A stretch of 18,266 nt of DNA from DAOVRL01 sp023128595 (GCA_030628155.1 DAOVRL010000085.1:1-18266); one strand, 5' to 3'; numbered from the stretch's first letter, positions 8,508 to 17,528 are shown. Program-made: numbers and translations. Notes: a model not told the origin generated them from the sequence alone.

Positions 8508-8536
8508 AATCTACCAGATTGCGCCGGGGATGTCAA
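8508..8536 (-). promoter_or_regulatory. Sigma70-like promoter of hicB
   Basis: On the minus strand a perfect TTGACA (8536-8531) is followed after 17 bp by TAGATT (8513-8508). The start of transcription would fall near 8501, about 33 nt before the TTG start. This position favours the TTG at 8468 as the real start. Confidence 0.6.
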
Positions 8537-8677
8537 GAACGAACGCACTTGCGTACAAAAACCATTCATGACCGGCCATATCGGATTTACGCCTGTCCCT
8601 TCTCAGCGAAATCCTCTGTTCTTCTGTAATCAGAAGTCCTTGTCCTATCGAGGCTTACGAAGACCCACCAGAAAGTC

Positions 8678-8731
8678 CTATAATTTCACGCATTTTTTCC
8701 TTAACAACCCCCCCCCCCCGCTATAATTTCA
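8678..8731 (+). repeat. Direct repeat of CTATAATTTCA flanking the poly-C tract
   Basis: The 11-bp sequence CTATAATTTCA occurs at 8678-8688 and again at 8721-8731, 43 bp apart. Each copy contains a perfect -10 hexamer. The copies look like a local duplication of a promoter -10 region. Confidence 0.6.
8701..8727 (+). promoter_or_regulatory. Promoter with a 12-C homopolymer in its spacer
   Basis: TTAACA (8701-8706, 5 of 6 bases of the -35 consensus) and TATAAT (8722-8727, perfect) are separated by 15 bp, of which 12 are an uninterrupted run of C (8708-8719). Length changes of such runs by slipped-strand mispairing alter -35/-10 spacing and switch transcription in known cases (for example Bordetella fim genes). 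At C12 the spacer is 2 bp short of the optimum. Confidence 0.55.
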
Positions 8732-8829
8732 GGATGGACTTAGTTGGTGAAGAGTGTGGTGAAAAGCAGGGACGAATTTCACTAAACTCTTTCCCAGGAA
8801 AAATACGGGAATTTTTGGAGGAGAAGAAA

Positions 8830-9429
8830 ATGAAAAGAAAAATTGTTGTATCTGGACTTATTGGGATTCTTTTGTATGTAATAGTCCCATATGCAAACGC
8901 CTTAATATTGTCCGACAATTTCAACGATGGGATTATCAATCCAGAGTGGTACGTGTTACAAAATGGCTGTACAATCACGGAAAGTGGAGGGCAGCTTCGG
9001 ATTCAAGGGACAACTGTGCAAAGTGGTTGGGGCCACGGAAACGGTCTTTGTACAGATTATGATTTCCCCGAGGGTGATTTTCATGTTGCGGTAGATTTTT
9101 CGGTGCCTGAATTCTCTGGCTCCGCTACACGCCTAATCTACCTACAGGCAAAGGGAGCCACTTCTGAAACTGTTGGTCTTTTTTATTCTTACGGCTTCGG
9201 CTACCGTGTGCAGACCTGGGACCCATCACAATTTAGCTATTGGCTGAGCCCCTTTGGTGATGAGGGAAGTGCATTTCACAGGATGAGCCTGATGTATAGT
9301 TGTGACTCAGAGACCTCCGGAATGCTTATAGATACTCGATTTGATAATTTTGAGGTGGTTCCCGAACCGCTAACCGTTTTGCTGGTTGGCCTGGGTGCGC
9401 TGGCCTTGAGGAGAAAACGCAGGAGATAA
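8830..9429 (+). CDS. PEP-CTERM sorting-domain protein (exported)
   Basis: The 199-residue protein has a signal peptide (MKRKIVVSGLIGILLYVIV, cleavage near ANA). It ends with a PEP-CTERM sorting tail: the PEP motif (VVPEP), a hydrophobic stretch (LTVLLVGLGALAL) and a basic end (RRKRRR). Such proteins are recognised by an exosortase and processed to the cell surface or extracellular matrix; no exosortase gene lies in the window. The middle (FNDGIINPEWYVLQNG onward) looks like a beta-sandwich of the kind seen in laminin-G or lectin-like domains, but I do not assign it. The frame is open from 8734. GGAGGAG at 8817-8823 sets the start at 8830, which is also where the signal peptide begins. Base composition is more AT-rich than lpd. 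The poly-C promoter suggests switchable expression. Confidence 0.88.
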   Translation: MKRKIVVSGLIGILLYVIVPYANALILSDNFNDGIINPEWYVLQNGCTITESGGQLRIQGTTVQSGWGHGNGLCTDYDFPEGDFHVAVDFSVPEFSGSATRLIYLQAKGATSETVGLFYSYGFGYRVQTWDPSQFSYWLSPFGDEGSAFHRMSLMYSCDSETSGMLIDTRFDNFEVVPEPLTVLLVGLGALALRRKRRR

Positions 9430-9457
9430 ATCGCAGATACAATTGAACTCGTAAATC

Positions 9458-9483
9458 AAGGGCCGGCCCCGCCGGCCCTTTTT
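9458..9483 (+). terminator. Intrinsic terminator of the PEP-CTERM gene
   Basis: A perfect 10-bp GC-rich stem (AAGGGCCGGC / GCCGGCCCTT) with a CCC loop is followed by a run of five T (9479-9483). It lies 29 bp after the stop codon. Confidence 0.9.
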
Positions 9484-9534
9484 GCTTGTGCCCGGCTAAT
9501 ATAGCTCCTAATAATGGGACCAATCCGCCATCAG

Positions 9535-9893
9535 ATAAATTGGTATGGTCCCAAGATTTGTGGGCAAAATAGTATCGGGTAAAAAAGCGTTTATCGCATT
9601 AGGGCTAACAGCAGGTAAGAAAACGCCTCCGAGAGTCTCTCGCAGAGGCGTTCTGCTGTATAGCACCGACATGGCGCTCGGGTCGCACGCCTGCGTTGCC
9701 CAATTCTGCGTGCCGGCAAGGAGATAGTAAGATTATTGTCCGGCAAAAGCAATACTAAATTCTTGTCCGACACAGGAGAGCCTATGGGTTTGCGATTCTG
9801 CTGGTAGCTGATAAAGCGATAAACGCAATTGGTTTTTCGGAAAGTGAACAAGGAGATTGCCGACAAACTTTGGCACCATACTAATAAATTGGT
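9535..9893. mobile_element. MITE-like element with long imperfect terminal inverted repeats
   Basis: The outer arms 9535-9567 and 9857-9889 are inverted copies matching at 26 of 33 positions (core GTATGGTNCCAA). The inner arms 9587-9614 and 9798-9826 are also inverted copies with about 24 of 29 matches, including the identical GCGTTTATCGC. A perfect 10-bp direct repeat ATAAATTGGT occurs at 9535-9544 and 9884-9893. It overlaps the outer arm ends, so its status as a target duplication is uncertain. The centre contains a long hairpin and no transposase. The structure fits a non-autonomous transposon or a decayed insertion sequence; I cannot name the family. Confidence 0.6.
9604..9664. repeat. 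Long imperfect hairpin inside the MITE-like element
   Basis: Nested complementary segments build a hairpin: GCTA/TAGC, ACAGCAG/CTGCTGT, AACGCCTC/GAGGCGTT and CGAGA/TCTCG around a 3-nt loop. This gives about 24 pairs interrupted by a 7-nt, a 2-nt and a 1-nt bulge. No T-run follows, so it is not an intrinsic terminator. Confidence 0.6.
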
Positions 9894-9960
9894 GACAATT
9901 CGTCTTAATTCGCGCTTAATATGCTTTTGCTCCTTTTGAGTCTTTTCGCCGCTCACTTTC

Positions 9961-10066
9961 TCCTTGTGTCTTTGTGCCTTTGTGGCTAAAATACGACCAC
10001 ACGTGAAATCTGTCGTTGATTCTTATTTGGATTTCTGACTGAGTTTTCTCTGTGTCCTCTGTGGCA
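9961..10066 (+). repeat. Degenerate GTGTCTTTG-type repeat tract upstream of lipB
   Basis: Two related low-complexity segments occur: TTGTGTCTTTGTGCCTTTG...(9964-9986) and TTCTCTGTGTCCTCTGTGGC (10046-10065). The second ends 12 bp before the lipB ATG. Similar wording occurs, on the opposite strand, in the extra segment inside lipB. I recall tracts of this type as dispersed intergenic repeats in environmental genomes; that is memory, not a search. Confidence 0.5.
9964..9992 (+). promoter_or_regulatory. Possible repeat-borne promoter of lipBA
   Basis: TTGTGT (9964-9969) and TAAAAT (9987-9992) are separated by 17 bp. The -35 matches only 3 of 6 bases. The whole promoter would sit inside the repeat tract, about 80 bp before lipB. 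Low confidence. Confidence 0.25.
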
Positions 10067-10077
10067 AGATAGAACCA

Positions 10078-10872
10078 ATGGAATCTCTGGCCAAAAAAGG
10101 TAAAAACTATTCTCCGCGCATTATCGACTGCGGTCTTGCCGACTACCGGGAAGTCCTGGCCCGGCAGTGTGAATTGCGCGAAAAAAGACGCCGGGACGAG
10201 ATACCCAACACGGTTTTGGTCGTTGAGCATCCGGCCGTTATCACTCTCGGCGCCCGCCGCAGCGCGAACAAGCTGCTGACTGATCGAGAGGATTTGGCGC
10301 AACGGCAAATTGATATTGTCGATATCCGCAGAGGCGGCGGCACAACCGCCCACAATCCGGGCCAACTGGTCTTTTATCCTATTGTGCACCTGCAGCAGTT
10401 GGGCCTCGGAATCAGCGAGTACATCCGAAAGCTCGAAGCCATAGGCATCGAGCTGCTCGAACAATTAGGCGTACACGCCACACGACGAAAAGGCCTGCCC
10501 GGCCTATGGGTCCAAAGCGAAAGAGAACCGACATCAAAAGATACGAAAGACGCAACAAAATCATACTCCGCGGTCTCTGCGACTTCGGAGGTAAGAAGAC
10601 AGCGCGATACGCGATACGCAATACGCAATACGAAAAAGATCGCTTCTGTCGGCGTCCGCGTATCAAAATTCGTAACTCATCACGGTATGGCGATCAACAT
10701 CCGGAACGACCTGAGCATTTTCGATCTGCTGATACCCTGCGGCCTTGATGATGTACAAATGACGTCCGTCCTGAAAGAAACCGACAAACGCCATTCAATG
10801 AACCATATAAAGAATGAACTGTCGCAATTACTCGTAACCCATTTGTCGAGAAGTGTGAATAATGAGCCTTGA
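10078..10872 (+). CDS. lipB: Octanoyl-ACP:protein octanoyltransferase with an internal repeat-derived insertion
   Basis: LipB transfers octanoate from acyl carrier protein to the lipoyl domains of 2-oxoacid dehydrogenases and GcvH. Recognisable blocks are EHPAVITLGAR (50-60), the substrate-site motif RRGGGTTAHNPGQL (84-97), GLPGLWV (139-145), KIASVGVRV with catalytic Lys187, THHGMAINI, and PCGLDD with catalytic Cys221. The Lys-Cys distance of 34 residues equals that of E. coli LipB (Lys135, Cys169), so the core is intact. Residues 146-186 are extra: normal LipB has about three residues between GLPGxxV and KIA. This segment is coded by repeat-like DNA including four heptamers (GCRATAC). Total length is 264 against about 210-220 usual. 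There is no clear Shine-Dalgarno at the ATG, and a repeat tract abuts it. It overlaps lipA by 11 bp. Probably functional, with a surface loop. Confidence 0.9.
   Translation: MESLAKKGKNYSPRIIDCGLADYREVLARQCELREKRRRDEIPNTVLVVEHPAVITLGARRSANKLLTDREDLAQRQIDIVDIRRGGGTTAHNPGQLVFYPIVHLQQLGLGISEYIRKLEAIGIELLEQLGVHATRRKGLPGLWVQSEREPTSKDTKDATKSYSAVSATSEVRRQRDTRYAIRNTKKIASVGVRVSKFVTHHGMAINIRNDLSIFDLLIPCGLDDVQMTSVLKETDKRHSMNHIKNELSQLLVTHLSRSVNNEP
10513..10635 (+). repeat. Repeat-derived insertion inside lipB
   Basis: These 123 bp (41 codons) separate two LipB blocks that are normally almost adjacent. The segment contains, on the minus strand, TTGCGTCTTTCGTATC-type wording like that upstream of lipB. It also contains CTCCG...CGGAG with 15 bp between the arms (10566-10590) and four heptamers at its 3' end. 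Frames stay open across it in lipB's frame, in one other plus frame and in at least two minus frames. Confidence 0.65.
10604..10631 (+). repeat. Heptamer array GCRATAC x4 in lipB
   Basis: Four contiguous heptamers: GCGATAC, GCGATAC, GCAATAC, GCAATAC, 28 bp in all. They code for the end of the extra loop just before catalytic Lys187. Tandem heptamers (STRR) are a known class of repeat in cyanobacterial genomes; whether this is related is unknown. Confidence 0.8.
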
Positions 10873-11758
10873 CCCAAGCAGCGAGTCACAAGTCACGAGC
10901 CACCGGTCACGAAGATTGCCCCCCTGGCTGCGAAGGCCATTACCGGCGGATGAGTCGTTCCATCGCACGCAGCAAATATTGAACTCACTCGACCTGCAGA
11001 CTATTTGCAGCAATGCAAACTGTCCCAACCGAGGACAATGCTGGGCAAGAGGGACCGCAACGGTCCTGATACTCGGCAACATCTGTACGCGAAACTGCAG
11101 GTTCTGCTCGGTAGCGACAGGCAAACCCGCTCCGCCCGACCCAGGCGAGCCGGCCAGAATAGCCGAGATGACAAAAGAGCTGGGGTTAAAGTACCTGGTA
11201 ATTACCAGTGTGGACCGTGACGATTTGCCGGACGGCGGCGCAGGTCATTTCCGCGATTGCATCAGTGAAGTGAGGAAGCAACGCCCTGACATGAAATTTG
11301 AAATACTTACGCCGGACTTCCGCGACTGCCAAAGCGACGCACTCGAAATCCTGCGAGACGCCCTGCCTTTCGTATTCGCCCACAATATCGAGACGGTCCC
11401 CTTCTTGTACCCGACAGCGAGGGCCGGCGGAGACTATCAGCGCTCCCTGAAGCTGCTCAAAATGGCCAAAGAAACTTACGACGGTGCGGCGACCAAATCC
11501 TCAATTATGCTCGGCCTCGGTGAAACCGCCAGCCAAGTAGAGCAGGTCCTAAGAGACCTGCGCCGCGTCGGCTGCGAGAGAATCACAATCGGGCAATATC
11601 TTAAACCTTCACCAAACTCTCTCGAAGTCGCCGAATACATACCGCCTGCCAAATTCGACCGGTGGAAGCAAAAAGCCCTTCGCCTTGGTTTTTCCTGGGT
11701 AATGTCTTCTCCATACGCCCGCAGCTCATATTTCGCAGAGCTGGAAAACACGATGTAA
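10862..11758 (+). CDS. lipA: Lipoyl synthase
   Basis: LipA is a radical-SAM enzyme that inserts two sulfur atoms into protein-bound octanoyl groups to make lipoyl cofactors. The 298-residue protein carries both cluster motifs: auxiliary Cys49-x4-Cys54-x5-Cys60 and radical-SAM Cys75-x3-Cys79-x2-Cys82 (CTRNCRFC). It ends with the family RSSY motif (287-290), whose serine ligates the auxiliary cluster. RLPPWLRRPLP (19-29) is the usual LipA N-terminal block. The preceding residues, including SESQVTSHRSR, are encoded by a heptamer array and are not conserved in the family. The start ATG lies inside lipB (11-bp overlap), so the two are co-translated. The ATG at 10862 is the only good start before the conserved block. 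Confidence 0.96.
   Translation: MSLDPSSESQVTSHRSRRLPPWLRRPLPADESFHRTQQILNSLDLQTICSNANCPNRGQCWARGTATVLILGNICTRNCRFCSVATGKPAPPDPGEPARIAEMTKELGLKYLVITSVDRDDLPDGGAGHFRDCISEVRKQRPDMKFEILTPDFRDCQSDALEILRDALPFVFAHNIETVPFLYPTARAGGDYQRSLKLLKMAKETYDGAATKSSIMLGLGETASQVEQVLRDLRRVGCERITIGQYLKPSPNSLEVAEYIPPAKFDRWKQKALRLGFSWVMSSPYARSSYFAELENTM
10885..10912 (+). repeat. Heptamer array GTCACRA x4 in lipA
   Basis: Four contiguous heptamers: GTCACAA, GTCACGA, GCCACCG, GTCACGA, 28 bp, the third degenerate. They code for the variable N-terminus of LipA. The array has the same unit length and copy number as the one in lipB but a different unit sequence. Confidence 0.7.
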
Positions 11759-11835
11759 TAGGCGGCTTTAGCCTCAAATTCGTCGGCCGCCCTTATCGGA
11801 CATACGGTAGTCTTTCATTATTCCGGGTCAACATA

Positions 11836-11864
11836 TTGTCTCAATCCAGACCGTTTCATATACT
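11836..11864 (+). promoter_or_regulatory. Sigma70-like promoter of the PilX-like gene
   Basis: TTGTCT (11836-11841, 4 of 6) and TATACT (11859-11864, 5 of 6) are separated by the optimal 17 bp. Transcription would start near 11871, about 50 nt before the gene, showing it is not simply part of the lipBA operon. Confidence 0.5.
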
Positions 11865-11923
11865 TTAACTGATACGCAGAAGTTATTTGGAATTCATCCA
11901 AAGGGGTGTTCTGGTGGGGAAGA

Positions 11924-13330
11924 ATGAAATCCGTAGAAAAGTCAGCCCTTTCAAGGCGCCGCGGCCTTGCTCTGATATTGTCTATGATATTTGTGCTGGT
12001 GTTCTCCGCCCTGGCGCTTAGTATGGCGGCCCTGTCCGGTACAAACGTCCAAATCGCCGATAACCACTGCAAGGCAAATCGCGCGAGGGCTTCTGCCGAA
12101 TCGGGACTCGAGATTGTTCGCTTCCTGCTCAGTCAAGTCTCCATTTCCGGCACCACGCCTGAAGAATTGAGATTCTACGAAATCGGAAGCTCACTCCAAA
12201 ACAGTCTCGGAGTAGATCACAGTGTTGTGGCATACGTTGAGCCCTCAGCAATAATGATCCCAAGCGTCACCCTGAATTCAGCCGATTCTGAGAGCTTCTC
12301 GGCTGTGATTAGCCAGATCGACGTCGATACACTGCAACTGGACGTTACAGGGGTATGTGCCTCGTTCAGCCGGACAATAAGGGTCAATTACGAATTCGGC
12401 CAGCGGGCCAATACCGTCTTTGACTTTGGAGTAGCGAGCAAAGGCCCTCTCTCATTGGCCGGCAATATAGAGCTTGAAGGCACCAAGGTATCCGTCGATG
12501 CGAGCGTTTACATCGAAAGCGAAAATTCAAATTTGGCCCTGTCGATCACAGGCAACTCACAAATCGCCGGAGACGTAAGCATCGTCAATCCCATAGCAAA
12601 TGTCGATTTGCAGGGCGGACAAGCCGGCATAGGCGGTGAAACGGGCCAGGACGCTATAGACAATCACGTTGAATTCGGTGTGCCCCCCAGCGAATTCCCG
12701 GAACCGACACCGGGCTACTTCGATGCCTTTGTCATCAACACAATAGACTCCAACACCGATACAACCGCAGACGCAACATTTGAGAACATAAGAATACTGG
12801 CCGGAACAAACCCGACTTTCTCCGGCTATGTGACCCTAAAAGGAGTCGTCTTTGTGCAAACACCGAACGTCGTAACCTTCACGGGAACCGCGGATGTAAT
12901 CGGCATTATCGTCGGAGACGGAAACATCGAAGACAACTCAGGAACAAACAGCATCTCCTTCCAGGGCGACATACATAGTGAACCAGTCACAGAATTGCCC
13001 GATGAGGCTCAGTTTCAAGGGATTAAAGACGAAACAGGCACTTTCTTAATGGCCCCGGGCTTCCACGTGTCATTCGGAGGCAGCTTCGACGCACTCAGCG
13101 GCGCGATAGCCGCCAACGGCATCGAATTTTATGGAAACGCCGGCGGAACAATTAACGGCTCCATAATCAACTATTCTGAAGAGGAAATGACGTTGAGCGG
13201 TAATAGCGACCTCTATTTCAATCGTTCCGGCATAACCGAAGCACCGGCCGGATTCGTCCCCGAAATCATACTGCAATACGACCCTGATTCCTATTCGGAA
13301 ATCAGCTCTTACGCTTCAAGTGGCACATAG
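11924..13330 (+). CDS. PilX-N-like membrane-anchored surface protein
   Basis: The protein (468 residues from ATG 11924) starts with a type IV pilin-like segment: basic residues (SRRRGLA), a hydrophobic helix (LILSMIFVLVFSALALSMAAL), then an amphipathic helix (NHCKANRARASAESGLEIVRF). This is the pattern of PilX N-terminal domains in pilus or type II secretion minor pilins, but without the usual Glu5. The rest is rich in Gly, Ser, Asn and beta strands (IAGDVSIVNPIANVDLQGG; TFSGYVTLKGVVFVQTPNVV), suggesting a beta-helix or other repetitive beta domain. It resembles uncharacterised planctomycete proteins of this architecture; I do not assign a function. GTG 11906 in the same frame is an alternative start. 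GGGGA before the ATG is close (3 nt), so the start is not settled. It has its own promoter and terminator. Confidence 0.75.
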   Translation: MKSVEKSALSRRRGLALILSMIFVLVFSALALSMAALSGTNVQIADNHCKANRARASAESGLEIVRFLLSQVSISGTTPEELRFYEIGSSLQNSLGVDHSVVAYVEPSAIMIPSVTLNSADSESFSAVISQIDVDTLQLDVTGVCASFSRTIRVNYEFGQRANTVFDFGVASKGPLSLAGNIELEGTKVSVDASVYIESENSNLALSITGNSQIAGDVSIVNPIANVDLQGGQAGIGGETGQDAIDNHVEFGVPPSEFPEPTPGYFDAFVINTIDSNTDTTADATFENIRILAGTNPTFSGYVTLKGVVFVQTPNVVTFTGTADVIGIIVGDGNIEDNSGTNSISFQGDIHSEPVTELPDEAQFQGIKDETGTFLMAPGFHVSFGGSFDALSGAIAANGIEFYGNAGGTINGSIINYSEEEMTLSGNSDLYFNRSGITEAPAGFVPEIILQYDPDSYSEISSYASSGT

Positions 13331-13363
13331 AAGTCACCAAAATTTGCCAAAGTGCCACTTTTT
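13318..13363 (+). terminator. Intrinsic terminator overlapping the stop of the PilX-like gene
   Basis: A perfect 9-bp stem (AAGTGGCAC 13318-13326 / GTGCCACTT 13352-13360) encloses a 25-nt loop. It runs into five T (13359-13363). The left arm lies within the last codons of the gene. The large loop makes it weaker than the one at 9458. Confidence 0.55.
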
Positions 13364-13491
13364 CAGGTCACGTCACCTCAAAAGCCGTTCTCTTCATCGA
13401 AACCCCGAATGACCGTCAGTACAAACGTTGACAGACAAACATAAGGGCTGATCAAACAAAACCAACCATACTGTTTATAAGTTTTTCTTAT

Positions 13492-13520
13492 TTGACATGT
13501 CGGATTCTCTGTCGTTTAAT
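13492..13520 (+). promoter_or_regulatory. Sigma70-like promoter of carB
   Basis: A perfect TTGACA (13492-13497) and TTTAAT (13515-13520, 5 of 6) are separated by 17 bp. Transcription from about 13527 would give a leader of roughly 60 nt before the ATG. No attenuator hairpin is seen in it. Confidence 0.65.
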
Positions 13521-13587
13521 ACGACCCAATTCCCTTGTGCTTGATGGTAGAAACTTAGCGAAACATAGAAGAACAGGAGAAGTCAGT

Positions 13588-16788
<3,201 letters not shown>

Positions 16789-17240
16789 ATGAAAAAGGGC
16801 AACGAACCCTCGTTCGCCGCAGGATAATAAAAGCCGCCACCGAGCAGCCAACACCGCTGGCTTCAAAGAATGCCGCCTCGTCGTCCTCATCTCAAATTCC
16901 CCATTCAGCCTCGCTCAACTGTTCACGCCAAGTTATTCACCCCAGCCTTCTTGTCCCCCTTATTCCTTCAACCTCTGATAGCGTAAGTCACCCTAACGAC
17001 ATCAACCATCTCCGCCACGTCGTGCAAACGAACGATTGAGACGCCCGCCGCGGCGCACAGAGCAACCGTCGCGGCGGTGCCGAATATCCTCTGCGCTGGG
17101 CCTTCCTTGCCGGTCATCTTGCCGATAAAGCTCTTTCGGCGGCAAAAGCACTTTTAGAATATCAGCTTTACGAGGACTGTGTTTCCGGAACCTATTATGC
17201 AGCAATGTCCACATGGGCAGAAAATCTACCCATCCTAATA
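16789..17240. other. Region between carB and the repeat-protein gene
   Basis: This stretch contains no intact gene that I can support. It holds the folP relic on the minus strand (16968-17138). 16789-16967 and 17139-17240 show no recognisable coding signal. An 84-codon plus-strand frame that begins at the carB stop is Ser/Pro-rich and runs across the relic, and is most likely spurious. Confidence 0.6.
16968..17138 (-). pseudogene. folP: 3' remnant of dihydropteroate synthase (folP)
   Basis: Reading the minus strand from 17138 to the TGA at 16968-16970 gives 56 residues that match the C-terminus of dihydropteroate synthase of folate synthesis. It starts RKSFIGKMTGKEGPAQRIFG, the end of the family SRKSFIG substrate loop, and continues TAATVALCAAAGVSIVRLHD (the family's R-x-H-D site), then VAEMVDVVRV. 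The frame upstream hits TAA after a few unrelated codons, and the N-terminal three quarters is absent. So this is a truncated relic with no start codon of its own. Codon content is GC-rich like the core genes, unlike the AT-rich genes next to it. The breakpoint lies near 17138. An intact folP may exist elsewhere. Confidence 0.8.
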
Positions 17241-17498
17241 CTACTCTTCGTCCAATGCTTCTCTGATACAGTTTGCCAAATGAATATCTCCTGTGTCCAG
17301 TTTTTCGGACAAGATACTCGTCTGGGGTCCGTACTTTTCCACTGCCCTAATCTCATCGCCTAAAGCCTTCTCTCCCATACCCAGCTTTGATGCCAAGACC
17401 CCCAGTTGTTCGTCCTTACCCTCTACAGCGTCTCTGATACATTGTGCAAAATACTTATCCCCCATATTCAATTTTGCAGCCAGGTCATATAAAGCCAT
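17241..17498 (-). CDS. Small protein of three 28-29 residue repeats
   Basis: This 85-residue acidic protein is built of three imperfect repeats. Their shared positions are KL at 9-10, 38-39 and 66-67; a Gly at 13, 42 and 70 (MGD, MGE, TGD); and IR at 21-22, 50-51 and 78-79. CIRDA and CIREA occur in repeats 1 and 3. Each unit looks like a helix-turn-helix pair, as in small solenoid repeats. I do not recognise a family or function. A frame extends to GTG 17522. ATG 17498 is preferred because AAAGGAAAG lies about 6-9 nt before it and TATAAT at 17523-17528 would place the transcription start after the GTG. It lies 57 bp after hepT on the same strand, so it could belong to that locus. Confidence 0.6.
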   Translation of the reverse strand: MALYDLAAKLNMGDKYFAQCIRDAVEGKDEQLGVLASKLGMGEKALGDEIRAVEKYGPQTSILSEKLDTGDIHLANCIREALDEE

Positions 17499-17522
17499 AC
17501 CGTTCTTTCCTTTTAAGATCAC

Positions 17523-17528
17523 ATTATA
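17523..17528 (-). promoter_or_regulatory. Possible -10 element of the repeat-protein gene
   Basis: A perfect TATAAT on the minus strand lies 24 bp before the preferred ATG. A perfect TTGACA occurs at 17559-17554, but 25 bp away, too far for a standard promoter. Confidence 0.25.

Larger units (their letters stand above)
8469..8829. other. Divergent region between hicB and the PEP-CTERM gene
   Basis: This gene-free stretch holds the hicB promoter and a small 6-bp hairpin (CTTCTG/CAGAAG, 8621-8636). It also has two copies of CTATAATTTCA (8678-8688 and 8721-8731), the poly-C promoter (8701-8727), and a roughly 96-nt leader of the PEP-CTERM gene. No hicA toxin frame is present on either strand. 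Confidence 0.6.
9430..10077. other. Gene-free accessory region before lipB
   Basis: These 648 bp hold the PEP-CTERM terminator, the MITE-like element (9535-9893) and a GTGTCTTTG-type repeat tract that runs to the lipB start. Open frames of 60 and 121 codons cross the element but show no protein-like features and no ribosome binding sites. I treat them as by-products. Confidence 0.6.

Noticed and set aside
8621..8636. CTTCTG/CAGAAG hairpin as a terminator between hicB and the PEP-CTERM gene
   Set aside because: Only 6 bp, AT-containing, with no T-run on either strand, and both flanking genes read away from it.
9604..9664. Possible integron attC site (imperfect hairpin of suitable size)
   Set aside because: The ends lack the attC core pair RYYYAAC / GTTRRRY (GGCTAAC fails at its second base and no GTTRRRY closes the other side), there is no integrase, and the hairpin lies within a larger inverted-repeat element.
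9591..9956. 121-codon minus-strand open frame
   Set aside because: It crosses the MITE-like element and repeat tract, has no ribosome binding site and no protein-like pattern; its start region reads the repeat DNA.
11761..11790. GGCGGC / GCCGCC inverted repeat after lipA as a terminator
   Set aside because: The stem is only 6 bp with a loop of nearly 20 nt and no T-run follows.
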